Shown here one piece after another: positions 41,796 through 50,390 of a stretch of 64,000 nt of DNA (positions are counted from its first letter, which is position 1; each line of letters starts with the position of its first letter). Origin of the DNA: Kitasatospora azatica KCTC 9699 (GTDB taxonomy: Bacteria > Actinomycetota > Actinomycetes > Streptomycetales > Streptomycetaceae); contig NZ_JQMO01000003.1 in the NCBI RefSeq assembly GCF_000744785.1, forward strand, positions 2,790,001 through 2,854,000, written 5' to 3'. The notes below the pieces were generated by a model. That model did not search any database, had not been told where the DNA came from, and saw only the letters and a list, made by a program, of their open reading frames with translations. A program made the translations under genes and the position numbers.

Positions 41796-44146
41796 ACCAG
41801 GGCACCGAGGGGGAGCGCGGCGCCGGCGGGCCCCGCATCGAGGGGGAGGCATCCGGCCATGGACGGGTGTACCAGGCGGCCGGTGACCAGCTCATCACCG
41901 AGCACCACCATCACTACGCATCCCCCGAGCAGCTGACCCGGGTGCCGGTGGGCCCCGCCGGCGTCAGTGCACCAGCGCGGTGGCCCGGCCCCGACACCGT
42001 GCGTGTACCGCTGGCCGAGCGCCCGCCCCGCGTCCTGCGCGACCGGCGTGACCTGATGAGTGAGTTGCGTCGGCCTCGCACGGGCGGTGACGGCGCTATC
42101 CACCTCCTGCACGGAATGGGCGGCAGCGGTAAGACGGCAGTGGCCTACACGCTCTTCCAGGAGTCGGTCGGCAATGGCCGGATCGGTCTGTGGGTCAACG
42201 CCTCCGACCGGATGACACTTCGCGCGGGGATGCTGGCCGTCGCGGCGGATCGCGGCGCCGAGACGGGTGAGCTCGTCGCCGCCCACAGCGGGCAGCGAGC
42301 CGCCGCCGACCTGGTCTGGCACTATCTCGACCACTCCGCGCAACCGTGGCTACTGGTCATCGACAACGCTGATGATCCCGCGATCCTGGACGAGGGTGGC
42401 TGGCTGCGCGCGAGCCCGATGGGCACGGTCCTGGTGACCTCACGGCATGCCACCTCGCCCCTGTGGCGCTCGGCTGTGCGCCACAAGATCGACGTCCTGC
42501 CACTTGAGGACGCGGCCCAGGTGCTGTGTGACTTCGCACCGGACGCCGGCAGCCACAGCGAGGCCGAACAGGTTGCGCGCACCCTCGGCTGCCTGCCGCT
42601 GGCCCTCACCCTGGCCGGCTCCTACCTGGCCCACCAACTTCTGGAGTCATGGACGATGAGCGAGTACGACGAGCGGCTGCGCGAAGAAACAACCGACCTC
42701 ATCGACCAAGGCGCCGCACCGGGGGCTGCCGCTCGCGGACACCGTCAGCTGGTGAGCCGCACCTGGCAGATCACACTGGACACCCTCGCCGAGCACGGAC
42801 TCCCACAGAGCACCACCCTGCTACGACTGCTCTCCTGCTGGGGCCCGGAACCGCTGCCCCTGACCGTCCTGGCCCGCACCCCCGTGGACGCCGCCGGTCT
42901 CAACCACGCAGACCCCGCCCTCGACAGCCCCCAGCTCGAGGCGGCTCTGCGGGCTCTCCTGGACCACTCGCTGTCGAGTCTCATCGAGGTACCCGGGGGC
43001 GACGGCGCCCAGCCCACTCGCTGTATCCAGTCCCACGGCGTCCTGCTCGACAGCGTGGCCAGCGCTACACCGCCCCAGCAGAGGCAGGTGCTGATGGAGG
43101 CAGCGATCTACCTGCTCGCCTCGGCCCTGCCGGAGGAGACCTCACCGGGAGCGGGCAAGGAGCTGCTGCGCCTGCTTGCCCCGCATGCCACTGCGCTGCT
43201 ACGCCGGGCGACGCGCGAGACCGCATCCGCGGTGACGCGGCTGGCAGTGCGGGTGGCCGCCCAGATCTACGTGGCGGGCGACTACGAGGCTGCCCTGGCA
43301 CTCGCCAAGGCAGCTGCCGAAAGCGCACAGCACCTTCAAGGGCCGGACCACCCAGACACGCTGGCCGCCCGTCACCAGGCCGGGGATGCGCTGTGGCGCG
43401 TGGGTCGGATCCAGGAGGCCGTCGACCTGCTACGCACGGTCCTGACCGATCGTGAGCGCGTCCTCGGACCCGACCACCCGGACACCTTGTTGACGAGCGC
43501 CGCGATGGCGCTTCCCCTGCTCCTTCTCAGTCGGTACGCCGAGGGCCTGGCCTGCCTGCAGCGTGCGATCGTGGGTCAGCAGCATGCTCTCGGCGAGGGG
43601 CACCCGGAGACTCTCCGCAGCCGCGCCCTGACCCTGGAAATCCTGGCCCAGGCCGGTGAGCTGGAGGAATTCCTGCGCGTCGGTCCCCAGACGGTGGCCG
43701 ACTGCGAGCGCTTCCTTGGCCCCGATAACCCGGTCACCGTGACCGCCTACAGCAACTACGCGTTCGGGATGCTGCACGCCGGCAGCCCCCAGGACGCGGT
43801 GGCAGCAGCCCAGCGAGCGCTGGAAGGACGCATCCGCGTCCTGGGTCGAGAGCACCCGTTGGTCTACTCGGCGAAGCTCGTGCTCAGCTGGGCGCTGATG
43901 CTCAGCGGCAGCCACGAGGAGGCCGTCCGGTTGATGCGCGAGGCCGTCGAAGGACGCGAGAGGCTGCTGGGTGAAGGGCACCCCCTCACAGTCAAGGCCC
44001 GGGTTCTGCTGGCTGAGCGGCTCGCAGCAGCCGGCCAACTGGACGAGGCGCGACTTCTGCTGAGCCAGAACCTTGCCGACTGCGTGCGCCTCTACGGCCC
44101 GGACGATTCGGACGTGGAGCGAGTCCGACCGCTTCTCGGACCCTGA
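41792..44146 (+). CDS. NB-ARC/TPR STAND receptor with N-terminal amyloid-like motif (NLR 1)
   Basis: A 784-residue protein whose ATG overlaps the upstream stop (ATGA). Residues 20-37 carry ASGHGRVYQAAGDQLITE, nearly identical to the C-terminus of the preceding small protein. The NB-ARC core follows: P-loop HGMGGSGKTAVAYTL (near residue 108), Walker B PWLLVIDNADDP (near 186), and LGCLPLALTLAGSYLAHQL (GLPLA motif, near 268). About six TPR units make up the C-terminal third, with the LGPDHPDTL phrase typical of kinesin-light-chain-type TPRs. As a STAND ATPase it would sense an invader through the TPRs, oligomerise and template the effector's motif. Immunity by abortive infection is inferred. Confidence 0.88.
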   Translation: MNQGTEGERGAGGPRIEGEASGHGRVYQAAGDQLITEHHHHYASPEQLTRVPVGPAGVSAPARWPGPDTVRVPLAERPPRVLRDRRDLMSELRRPRTGGDGAIHLLHGMGGSGKTAVAYTLFQESVGNGRIGLWVNASDRMTLRAGMLAVAADRGAETGELVAAHSGQRAAADLVWHYLDHSAQPWLLVIDNADDPAILDEGGWLRASPMGTVLVTSRHATSPLWRSAVRHKIDVLPLEDAAQVLCDFAPDAGSHSEAEQVARTLGCLPLALTLAGSYLAHQLLESWTMSEYDERLREETTDLIDQGAAPGAAARGHRQLVSRTWQITLDTLAEHGLPQSTTLLRLLSCWGPEPLPLTVLARTPVDAAGLNHADPALDSPQLEAALRALLDHSLSSLIEVPGGDGAQPTRCIQSHGVLLDSVASATPPQQRQVLMEAAIYLLASALPEETSPGAGKELLRLLAPHATALLRRATRETASAVTRLAVRVAAQIYVAGDYEAALALAKAAAESAQHLQGPDHPDTLAARHQAGDALWRVGRIQEAVDLLRTVLTDRERVLGPDHPDTLLTSAAMALPLLLLSRYAEGLACLQRAIVGQQHALGEGHPETLRSRALTLEILAQAGELEEFLRVGPQTVADCERFLGPDNPVTVTAYSNYAFGMLHAGSPQDAVAAAQRALEGRIRVLGREHPLVYSAKLVLSWALMLSGSHEEAVRLMREAVEGRERLLGEGHPLTVKARVLLAERLAAAGQLDEARLLLSQNLADCVRLYGPDDSDVERVRPLLGP

Positions 44147-44263
44147 GCACCTTCCGGTCCAACAGCATGCGCAGGGGATCCACCTCCGCGCCGAAGGTGT
44201 TGGGCCACCGAGGCCGCGGCGGAATGGACTTCGCGGACTGCAGAGGCATTCTCTGGGAGGATG

Positions 44264-44302
44264 GCGGCGGCCGGCCCCACTAAGACTGGGGCCGGCCGCC
44301 GC
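44264..44302. terminator. Bidirectional terminator between NLR 1 and DUF397
   Basis: Perfect 15-bp arms 44264-44278 and 44288-44302 with a 9-nt loop, followed by TTCTTC. Between convergent genes. Confidence 0.8.
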
Positions 44303-44335
44303 TTCTTCGCGCTGATCGCCGGGGTGGCGGAGTGG

Positions 44336-44566
44336 TCAGACCAGGTGGTCGAAGGCGCCGGCCTTCGCGCCGAGGATCATGGCCTTGATCTCGTCGCGGG
44401 TGTAGACCAGCGGCGTCTGCTCAGGCCGCTTGGAGTCGCGAACGGCGACCAGCGTGCCGACGACGCCGAACTCCACGCAGTTGTCGCTGCCCCCGCTGAA
44501 TGGGCTCTTCTCCCAGGTGACGCCGGAGAAGTCCAGGTCGGCGGGGTTGGGCTTGGTGGTGCTCAC
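44336..44566 (-). CDS. DUF397 protein paired with XRE regulator
   Basis: A 76-residue DUF397 protein, starting at GTG 44566 immediately after the upstream TAA. Visible: DFSGVTWEKSPFSGGSDNCVE, LVAVRDSKRPEQTPLVYTRD and a final MILGAKAGAFDHL. It is the usual small partner of WhiJ-like regulators in Streptomyces; the partner is thought to bind or antagonise the HTH protein. The gene order HTH-DUF397 with adjoining stop and start suggests coupled translation. Confidence 0.9.
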   Translation of the reverse strand: MSTTKPNPADLDFSGVTWEKSPFSGGSDNCVEFGVVGTLVAVRDSKRPEQTPLVYTRDEIKAMILGAKAGAFDHLV

Positions 44567-45439
44567 TTACAACTCCTCGATCATGCGGTAGATCCGGCTG
44601 CGGGTCTCGGGTGGACCGAGGGCACGGGCCCGCAGGTGGTCGAAGACCCCGGTGTACCGCTCCACATCGGCTGACCCCTCGAAGTACACCGAGTTGGGGC
44701 CATTCTCTACCCACACGACGTCCGGGTTCGGCGGCGCGAACCCCATGAGCACGAAAGACCCGTCCAGACCGGGGTGGAATCCGGCGCTGAACGGCATCAG
44801 CTGGATCGTGACGTTCATCCGATCGCCCATGACGACGAGATGCTCCAACTGCCCCTTGAGGACCGCCGGCGAGTCCTCGATGCGGCGGATCGCGGCCTCG
44901 TCGATGACAGCCCACAACTTGCAGGCGTCTGGGCCTTCCAGCAGCTTCTTGCGCGCCATACGGACCTTCACGAGGTCCTCGACCTGATCGGGGGTGAGGT
45001 CGACGCGCATCGCCGTGATGACCTTGCGCGCGTACTCCTCGGTCTGGAGCAGGCCCGGCATCAGCGTTGGCTCGTAGTTGTGCAGCGAGCTCGCGCTGGA
45101 CTCCAGGGCGAGGTATCCGCCGTAGCGGGTGGTGTTGATGACGGCGGAGTACTTGCGCCACCACTGCTGGCGCTGGGCAGCGTCCGCTCGCACCAGGTCC
45201 AGGATGTCCTCGCGGACCACCGGGTCGGTGACGCCGTAGCAGTCGAGCATCGCCTTGACGAGGATCGGACTGGTGCCGCGGTCACCGCTCTCGATCCGGC
45301 TGAGCGAACCCTGGTTGACCTCTATGGCTGCCGCCACCTCAGCCATCGTCAGATCCGCTCGCTCACGCAACTCCTTCAGCCTGGAAGCAAGCTGACGGCG
45401 ATACACGGACTTGAGAGCGGGACTTCTCTTCGGCGCCAT
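44567..45439 (-). CDS. XRE-family regulator, WhiJ-like, with DUF5753 domain
   Basis: A 290-residue regulator from ATG 45439. The helix-turn-helix domain is at residues about 15-75 (LKELRERADLTMAEVAAAIE, VNQGSLSRIESGDRGTSPIL). The remainder is the DUF5753 domain: YLALESSASSLHNYEPTLMP, LLQTEEYARKVI, and VTIQLMPFSAGFHPGLDGSF. Such proteins control development and antibiotic production in Streptomyces, usually together with a DUF397 partner (the next gene) and an RsbW-like HATPase (the divergent gene at 45697). Longer in-frame starts up to 45478 lie in the divergent promoter region and are less likely. Confidence 0.92.
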   Translation of the reverse strand: MAPKRSPALKSVYRRQLASRLKELRERADLTMAEVAAAIEVNQGSLSRIESGDRGTSPILVKAMLDCYGVTDPVVREDILDLVRADAAQRQQWWRKYSAVINTTRYGGYLALESSASSLHNYEPTLMPGLLQTEEYARKVITAMRVDLTPDQVEDLVKVRMARKKLLEGPDACKLWAVIDEAAIRRIEDSPAVLKGQLEHLVVMGDRMNVTIQLMPFSAGFHPGLDGSFVLMGFAPPNPDVVWVENGPNSVYFEGSADVERYTGVFDHLRARALGPPETRSRIYRMIEEL

Positions 45440-45696
45440 GCCCTCAGTGTGTCCCTCCGCGAGTGTGGTGACAACCAATCTGAGGAATCTCGGCGGGACA
45501 TGTTGTCCAATCCCATTCGGAGGGGCATCCTGGCTATCGGTAGCGAAGCGTGACGCAGCGAACCCGCTTCGTGTCAGCTGCCGTGCCCTGTGCTGACCCG
45601 CAGGGCTCTGAACGCCATCCCATGGCCGCAGTGCCGTCCGAGCCGCGCCCGGTGAACTTCTGCTGTCCGCAGGCTCTTTCGAGTGGGGAGCACGTC

Positions 45697-46185
45697 ATGC
45701 ATGAAGAGCAGAACGACAGTGGTCCGGTGAGGTGCGAGCCGGAGGTCGCCTCGCTCGGGTTCTACCTCCAGCCCCGGCCGGACGGTTTCGTGCTCCACAT
45801 GAGCGCCAGCCGCGAGCATGTCCAGGCGATGCGGATCCACGTCTTCAAGTCGGTTACCAGTGCCGGTGTGGATGAGGACACTGCGGACACCGCACGACTG
45901 CTGGCCAGCGAACTCGTCGGCAACGCAGTGCGGTTGTGCGGGCCCTGGGCTCCGGTCGTCGTGCGGATCGTGAACGCCGCAGAGCACGTCAGGGTCCAGG
46001 TCCACGATCCAGAGCCCGAGGCGATTCCCCGGCGAAGCCGGCGGACGCCAGACAACAGCAGGGCGGAGACCGGACGGGGGCTGTGGATTCTCGACGCCGT
46101 CGCGCCGGGCTGGAGCGTCGAGCCGAGTCCCGTCGGCAAGCAGGTCAGCTGCACCCTTCCCCGTACTCATTCCGAAGTCGCCTGA
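45697..46185 (+). CDS. RsbW-like HATPase (anti-sigma/serine kinase type)
   Basis: A 162-residue protein from ATG 45697 (GGGGAG upstream). It has the GHKL fold of RsbW/SpoIIAB-type ATPases: LLASELVGNAVRLCG (N box, near residue 72, with Asn), VQVHDPEPEAIPRR (D-box) and ETGRGLWILDAVAPGW (G box near 130). Small proteins of this class act as anti-sigma factors or ATP-binding regulators and accompany WhiJ/DUF397 pairs in Streptomyces. It is divergent from the regulator with a 257-bp shared promoter region and lies 72 bp upstream of the sugar-type cluster, so it might be its regulator or its first gene. Confidence 0.85.
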   Translation: MHEEQNDSGPVRCEPEVASLGFYLQPRPDGFVLHMSASREHVQAMRIHVFKSVTSAGVDEDTADTARLLASELVGNAVRLCGPWAPVVVRIVNAAEHVRVQVHDPEPEAIPRRSRRTPDNSRAETGRGLWILDAVAPGWSVEPSPVGKQVSCTLPRTHSEVA

Positions 46186-46257
46186 TCCCAGAGGGCCCAA
46201 CCAGGTCGCGCGGGCCAGCTCTTGGTGCCCGAATCGCGTCCACGAACGGAGACGACC

Positions 46258-47304
46258 ATGACGTCGCCCACTGTGTTACCCCCTGCCCATCCGTCTGCGG
46301 TGGCGGTGTCCTTCGAGCAGCGCAAGGTCCTGGTGACCGGGGCCGCGGGCTTCATCGGCTCGCACCTGTGCGAGCTCCTCCTCCGCCTCGGTGCCAAGGT
46401 CATCGGGGTCGACAACCTCGCCACCGGCCGCATCGAAAACCTCTCGACAGCCCTGTCGAACAGCAGCTTCACCTTCGAACCACGCGACATCACCACGCCG
46501 TTCGAGATCAGCGGGCCACTCGACTACGTGTTCCACCTCGCCTCGCCCGCGTCCCCGCTCGACTACGCGCGGCTGCCGCTGGAGACGCTCAAGGTCGGTG
46601 CCCAGGGCACCCTGCACACGCTGGACGTCGCCCAGGCAAAGCAGGCCCGGCTGCTGCTGGCCTCGACCTCCGAGGTCTACGGCGACCCGCTGGTCCACCC
46701 GCAGCCCGAGTGGTACTGGGGCAACGTCAATCCCATCGGGCCGCGCAGCGTCTACGACGAGGCCAAGCGCTATGCCGAAGCGCTGGCCACCTGCTACCGG
46801 ACGATGGGGCGCGCGGACACCGCGATCGTGCGGATCTTCAACACCTACGGGCCGCGAATGCGCCACGACGACGGCCGAGCCGTACCCGCCTTCCTCCAGC
46901 AGGCCCGCTCCGGCGAGCCCATCACGGTCGCTGGCGACGGCAGCCAGACCCGGTCACTGTGCTACGTGGACGACACCGTGGAGGGCCTGCTCGCGGCGGT
47001 CGCACGCGGATACCCAGAACCGGTCAACATCGGCAACCCGCACGAGATCAGCATGTTGCGACTGGCCGAGGAGATCCGTGTCATGGCGGCCTCGTCCTCC
47101 CCGATCACGTTCATCCCCCTGCCGGCCGACGATCCGAAGCGCCGCTGCCCGGACATCACCGTTGCTCGCACCGAACTGGGCTGGGAACCGCGCACCTCGC
47201 TGACCGAGGGCCTGCGGCAGACCTTCGCGTGGGTGCAGAGCGCCGCCCCCACGACGGACACGGACGCCACCACCGCCCTGACGACAAGGAAGGTCGGAGC
47301 GTGA
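46258..47304 (+). CDS. NAD-dependent epimerase/dehydratase, UDP-glucuronate decarboxylase-like
   Basis: A 348-residue extended SDR from ATG 46258 (GGAGA upstream). The NAD-binding motif TGAAGFIGSHLCELLLRLG is at residues 27-45; the catalytic Tyr-Lys pair is in SVYDEAKRYAEAL (Tyr166, Lys170). The phrases HLASPASPLDYARLPLETLK and LASTSEVYGDPLVHPQPE are those of UDP-glucuronate decarboxylases and dTDP-glucose 4,6-dehydratases. It would prepare a nucleotide sugar for the glycosyltransferases that follow. Its stop overlaps the next start (GTGA). First enzyme gene of the cluster. Confidence 0.9.
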   Translation: MTSPTVLPPAHPSAVAVSFEQRKVLVTGAAGFIGSHLCELLLRLGAKVIGVDNLATGRIENLSTALSNSSFTFEPRDITTPFEISGPLDYVFHLASPASPLDYARLPLETLKVGAQGTLHTLDVAQAKQARLLLASTSEVYGDPLVHPQPEWYWGNVNPIGPRSVYDEAKRYAEALATCYRTMGRADTAIVRIFNTYGPRMRHDDGRAVPAFLQQARSGEPITVAGDGSQTRSLCYVDDTVEGLLAAVARGYPEPVNIGNPHEISMLRLAEEIRVMAASSSPITFIPLPADDPKRRCPDITVARTELGWEPRTSLTEGLRQTFAWVQSAAPTTDTDATTALTTRKVGA

Positions 47305-48191
47305 GCAACCCGCTGCCCCTGCCGCCCCTGGTCTGCGGCATCGACGACGGATACGTCCGCCCGCTGCGGGCGCTGATGCGCTCGATCGCCCGCGCGCACT
47401 CTGGCGCCATCGGGGAGCTGCGACTCATCGTCCTCGACCAGGGCCTGGCCGCGGGGAGCCGCGAGGCGATCGAGCACGACGCCCAAGTTCTGGGCCTGGC
47501 AACGCAGCTGAGGCCCGCTCCCGTCCCGGACCCCAACTACCCCGTCTCCGACTGGGTGAGCAGCGCCGTTTACACGCGCCTGTCGATCCCCGAGGTCATC
47601 CCCGAGGAGCCGAGGGTGCTGTACCTGGACGCGGACACGATGGTGCTGGGCGACCTGCGGCCGTTGCTGCGCCGACCGCTGCTGGGATCGCCCGTCGGTG
47701 CTGTCCTGGACGCGCAGAACCCCGCGATCGGCTACGGCATCGCGTTGCCGGGCTGGGACCGACTCGGCATTCCGATGGGCCGTGAGTACTTCAACAGCGG
47801 CGTGATGCTCATCGACCTTGCTCGCTGCCGCAAGCTGCGGACCTTCGAGAAGGCCCACCAGTTCCTGGCCGAGCACCCCGGCAAGGTGAGGTTCTGGGAC
47901 CAGGACGCGCTGAACGTCGCCGCTGACAACAACTGGCTCCGCCTGGAGCCGCGTTGGAACACATTCGCGCTGTCGCCGCTGGCCTCCCAGCCGGGCTTCA
48001 TCCACTACGCGGAGGCGTTCACCCCGCTTGAGCAGCTCCTCGCGGACGAGGAGACCGCTGCGGTCATCCACTTCGCAGGCCCGGACAAGCCGTGGAACGA
48101 CGGCTACCCCGAGGGGCGACTCAAGGCGCTGTACCAGGGCTTCCTGAGCGAGATGGAAGGACGGGGCAGCCGTGCCGATCTCCTCCCCTGA
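47301..48191 (+). CDS. Glycosyltransferase family 8 protein
   Basis: A 296-residue GT-A-type glycosyltransferase from GTG 47301. VCGIDDGYVRPLRALMRSIA at the start is the nucleotide-sugar site, and RVLYLDADTMVLGDL carries the metal-binding DxD (Asp110/112). REYFNSGVMLIDLARCRK and KVRFWDQDALNVAADNNW are GT8 hallmarks. It lies between the epimerase (4-bp overlap) and a second glycosyltransferase (20-bp overlap). Acceptor unknown; an N-terminal membrane anchor is absent. Confidence 0.9.
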   Translation: MSNPLPLPPLVCGIDDGYVRPLRALMRSIARAHSGAIGELRLIVLDQGLAAGSREAIEHDAQVLGLATQLRPAPVPDPNYPVSDWVSSAVYTRLSIPEVIPEEPRVLYLDADTMVLGDLRPLLRRPLLGSPVGAVLDAQNPAIGYGIALPGWDRLGIPMGREYFNSGVMLIDLARCRKLRTFEKAHQFLAEHPGKVRFWDQDALNVAADNNWLRLEPRWNTFALSPLASQPGFIHYAEAFTPLEQLLADEETAAVIHFAGPDKPWNDGYPEGRLKALYQGFLSEMEGRGSRADLLP

Positions 48192-49743
48192 CCAGCCGTG
48201 GTGGCGGCGCCCGTCGTGGTGGTTGGCGGCGGCTGCGGCGGCGCACCAGGCCGACGGCCTGTGGCAGTTACGCAAGACTCTCGCGTGGGCCGACCAGCCG
48301 CCCGCGCTCGGCACGTCCGCTGCCGAACCCGAGGGACTGCGGTTCCACATCGTGCTGCCGGTACTGCGCGAGCAGGGGCACATCGCCGACGCGCTGGACT
48401 GGTTCGTGCCGCTGCTGGGCGGCTTCCCGGGATCGACGCTCACGGTGGTGACCACCGCCCGCGAGGAACGCGAGCGCGAACACCTCGTCGACTCGCTCAC
48501 CGGCCTTCGGGCCGGCCAGATCACCGGTCAGCGCTTCCCCCAGCTCACGGACACGGAGGTTACCGAGCTGGCCAAGGCCGCGACAGCCAGCACGGCCGGC
48601 GTCCTGCCCCGCCACCACGCGGTGCGCATCCTTCGCGCCAGCCCGTTGACGTCGCAGATCGTCGGGCAGGAGCTGAGGACCCGGCCGGCGGGGCCGGTGC
48701 CTGTGCGGCACGTGCACTACGAGGGCACCGGGCGCAAGGCCGCGCAGGTCAACGCCGCGGTGGAGCGGATCACCGCAGCGGGCGAGGGCGACTACATCGC
48801 GGTCTACGACATCGACTCACGCCCGGATGCGCTGCTGCTCGGCCGCACCGCCGCCTTCATCGGCCAGCACTTGGCGGCCGACGGCCACTGGCCGCACGTC
48901 GTCCAGCAGTCGGCCCGCTTCACCACCCAACAGGTCGCCGAACGGTGGTGGGATCGCAACCTGTGCCAGGGTGCCGCGCGGCTCCAGACCTTGTGGACCC
49001 TGCGCCGGGAGATCCCCGCCTTGCGCCGTTACAGCGCCTCGGCCCGTCGCGCACCGCAGACCCCGGCGGTCGACACGCTGAGGCGCGGGCTGGCCCAGAC
49101 GGTCGGGCACGGGCTGCTGGTCCGCGTGGACACCTTCCGCAAGGTCGGAGGGCTGCCGACCTTCACCGTGCTGGACGACGTGCCATTCGGCTACCGGCTC
49201 ACGATCGAGGGCATCCCGGTCGACTCGCTGCCGCACACATACACCGTCGCGGCCCCTGAGCAGGTCGGCGAACTTCTCGCGCAGGGCTCCCGGTGGTTCC
49301 AGAACTACCTGGACTACCCCGCCTGCTTCACCCAGTGGCGGGGCGAGGGCGAGGGTGTTCACCGCCACGCGGCGGCCCTGGCCGTGGCGGTGTTCCGCGG
49401 TGGCACGTGGATGTTGGCCACGCCCGTGACCGCCGCCTGCCTCGCGCTCACCCTCTTGCCGAGGACGGCTCCCGCGACACGCGTGACGGCCGCGACGGCC
49501 CTGTGGCTGGGCGTCGTCGCGCCGGTGCGGATGCTCGGCGTGGCGGAGAGCGGCAGAGCGCCCGGCGCCGTCGAGACCGTCCGCCAGTGCGGACAGACGC
49601 TGGCGGCCTACCTACTCAAAAGTGCCGGCCCGGCGTTGGCGATCGGGCAGTGGGCCGCCTGCGGCACTCGCCAAGGGGTGCTGTCACCCAAGAGCAACCA
49701 CCGTGCCGCAATGTCGGCGCCGGCTGGAAGGAACGCCTTGTGA
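48172..49743 (+). CDS. Glycosyltransferase family 2-like membrane protein
   Basis: A 523-residue protein from GTG 48172. Central domain with FHIVLPVLREQGHIADALDW (GT2 start), EGTGRKAAQVNAAVERITAA and IAVYDIDSRPDALLLGRTAA (DxD-type motif near residue 213), then a GHGLLVRVDTFRKVGGLPTF acceptor-side segment and TVLDDVPFGYRL (ED-type motif). Two to three hydrophobic segments near the C-terminus (about 400-455, TWMLATPVTAACLALTLLP) suggest membrane anchoring. Overlaps its neighbours on both sides. The first 35 residues (RPSWWLAAAAAAHQADG) may be membrane-associated as well. Confidence 0.82.
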   Translation: MPISSPDQPWWRRPSWWLAAAAAAHQADGLWQLRKTLAWADQPPALGTSAAEPEGLRFHIVLPVLREQGHIADALDWFVPLLGGFPGSTLTVVTTAREEREREHLVDSLTGLRAGQITGQRFPQLTDTEVTELAKAATASTAGVLPRHHAVRILRASPLTSQIVGQELRTRPAGPVPVRHVHYEGTGRKAAQVNAAVERITAAGEGDYIAVYDIDSRPDALLLGRTAAFIGQHLAADGHWPHVVQQSARFTTQQVAERWWDRNLCQGAARLQTLWTLRREIPALRRYSASARRAPQTPAVDTLRRGLAQTVGHGLLVRVDTFRKVGGLPTFTVLDDVPFGYRLTIEGIPVDSLPHTYTVAAPEQVGELLAQGSRWFQNYLDYPACFTQWRGEGEGVHRHAAALAVAVFRGGTWMLATPVTAACLALTLLPRTAPATRVTAATALWLGVVAPVRMLGVAESGRAPGAVETVRQCGQTLAAYLLKSAGPALAIGQWAACGTRQGVLSPKSNHRAAMSAPAGRNAL

Positions 49744-50390
49744 TCATCGGTATCGAAGGGGTCAGCTGCGCGGGCAAGACCGCGCTCGCCGCAGCCCTTG
49801 CCCCGCAGCTGAACAGCCCTGTGGTCATCCCCTGTTACTACCACGTCGCCCCGGACCCGCAGTCGCTTCCCGCGCCCCGGGTGCGGACCGCTCGCCAGCA
49901 GCTGGCGAGCCTGGCGGTGTTCCTGGAAATCGAGCAGCTGCGACTGGATCGGGCTCGCCAGGCCCAGGCCGCAGGTCGCGATGTGATCCTCGACCGGACA
50001 GTGGACACCCTTCTCGCCCACGCCCACGCGATTGGCCGCATGGAGGGGTTCGACTGCGACGAGCGAGCGCGGACGATGGTGCTTCGGCACGAGGTCGCCA
50101 TGCCCGACCTCACCCTGGTGCTGACCACCGATCCTGCGGTCCTGGCCACGCGGGCGACCTCGCGGCCCGGCATGCCACCGATCTTCTACGACCCGCAGTT
50201 CAGCGAGCACTTCAACACCTATCTGAAGCAGTCCCTCGCTGCCCGCACCGCCACCTTGGACACCAGCGCGTGCCCGGTCTCCGAGCTGACCGACCAGGCC
50301 CTGGCCCATATCCGCCAGCACCGGGCACCTGTGCGGCCCCCGTACCCGGCGGCGACCGGCCGCGGGGATCTGCGGCAGGTCGCCTCATGA
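49740..50390 (+). CDS. P-loop nucleoside/thymidylate-kinase-like protein
   Basis: A 216-residue P-loop protein from GTG 49740 (overlaps the previous stop). IIGIEGVSCAGKTALAAAL holds the Walker A motif (residues 7-14), and GRDVILDRTVDTLLAHAHA has the DR motif of deoxynucleoside/thymidylate kinases. MPDLTLVLTTDPAVLATRA is the typical strand before the lid. Here it probably phosphorylates a small pathway intermediate or a nucleotide; it is not a housekeeping thymidylate kinase by context. It overlaps the oxidoreductase gene by ATGA. Confidence 0.82.
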   Translation: MIIGIEGVSCAGKTALAAALAPQLNSPVVIPCYYHVAPDPQSLPAPRVRTARQQLASLAVFLEIEQLRLDRARQAQAAGRDVILDRTVDTLLAHAHAIGRMEGFDCDERARTMVLRHEVAMPDLTLVLTTDPAVLATRATSRPGMPPIFYDPQFSEHFNTYLKQSLAARTATLDTSACPVSELTDQALAHIRQHRAPVRPPYPAATGRGDLRQVAS

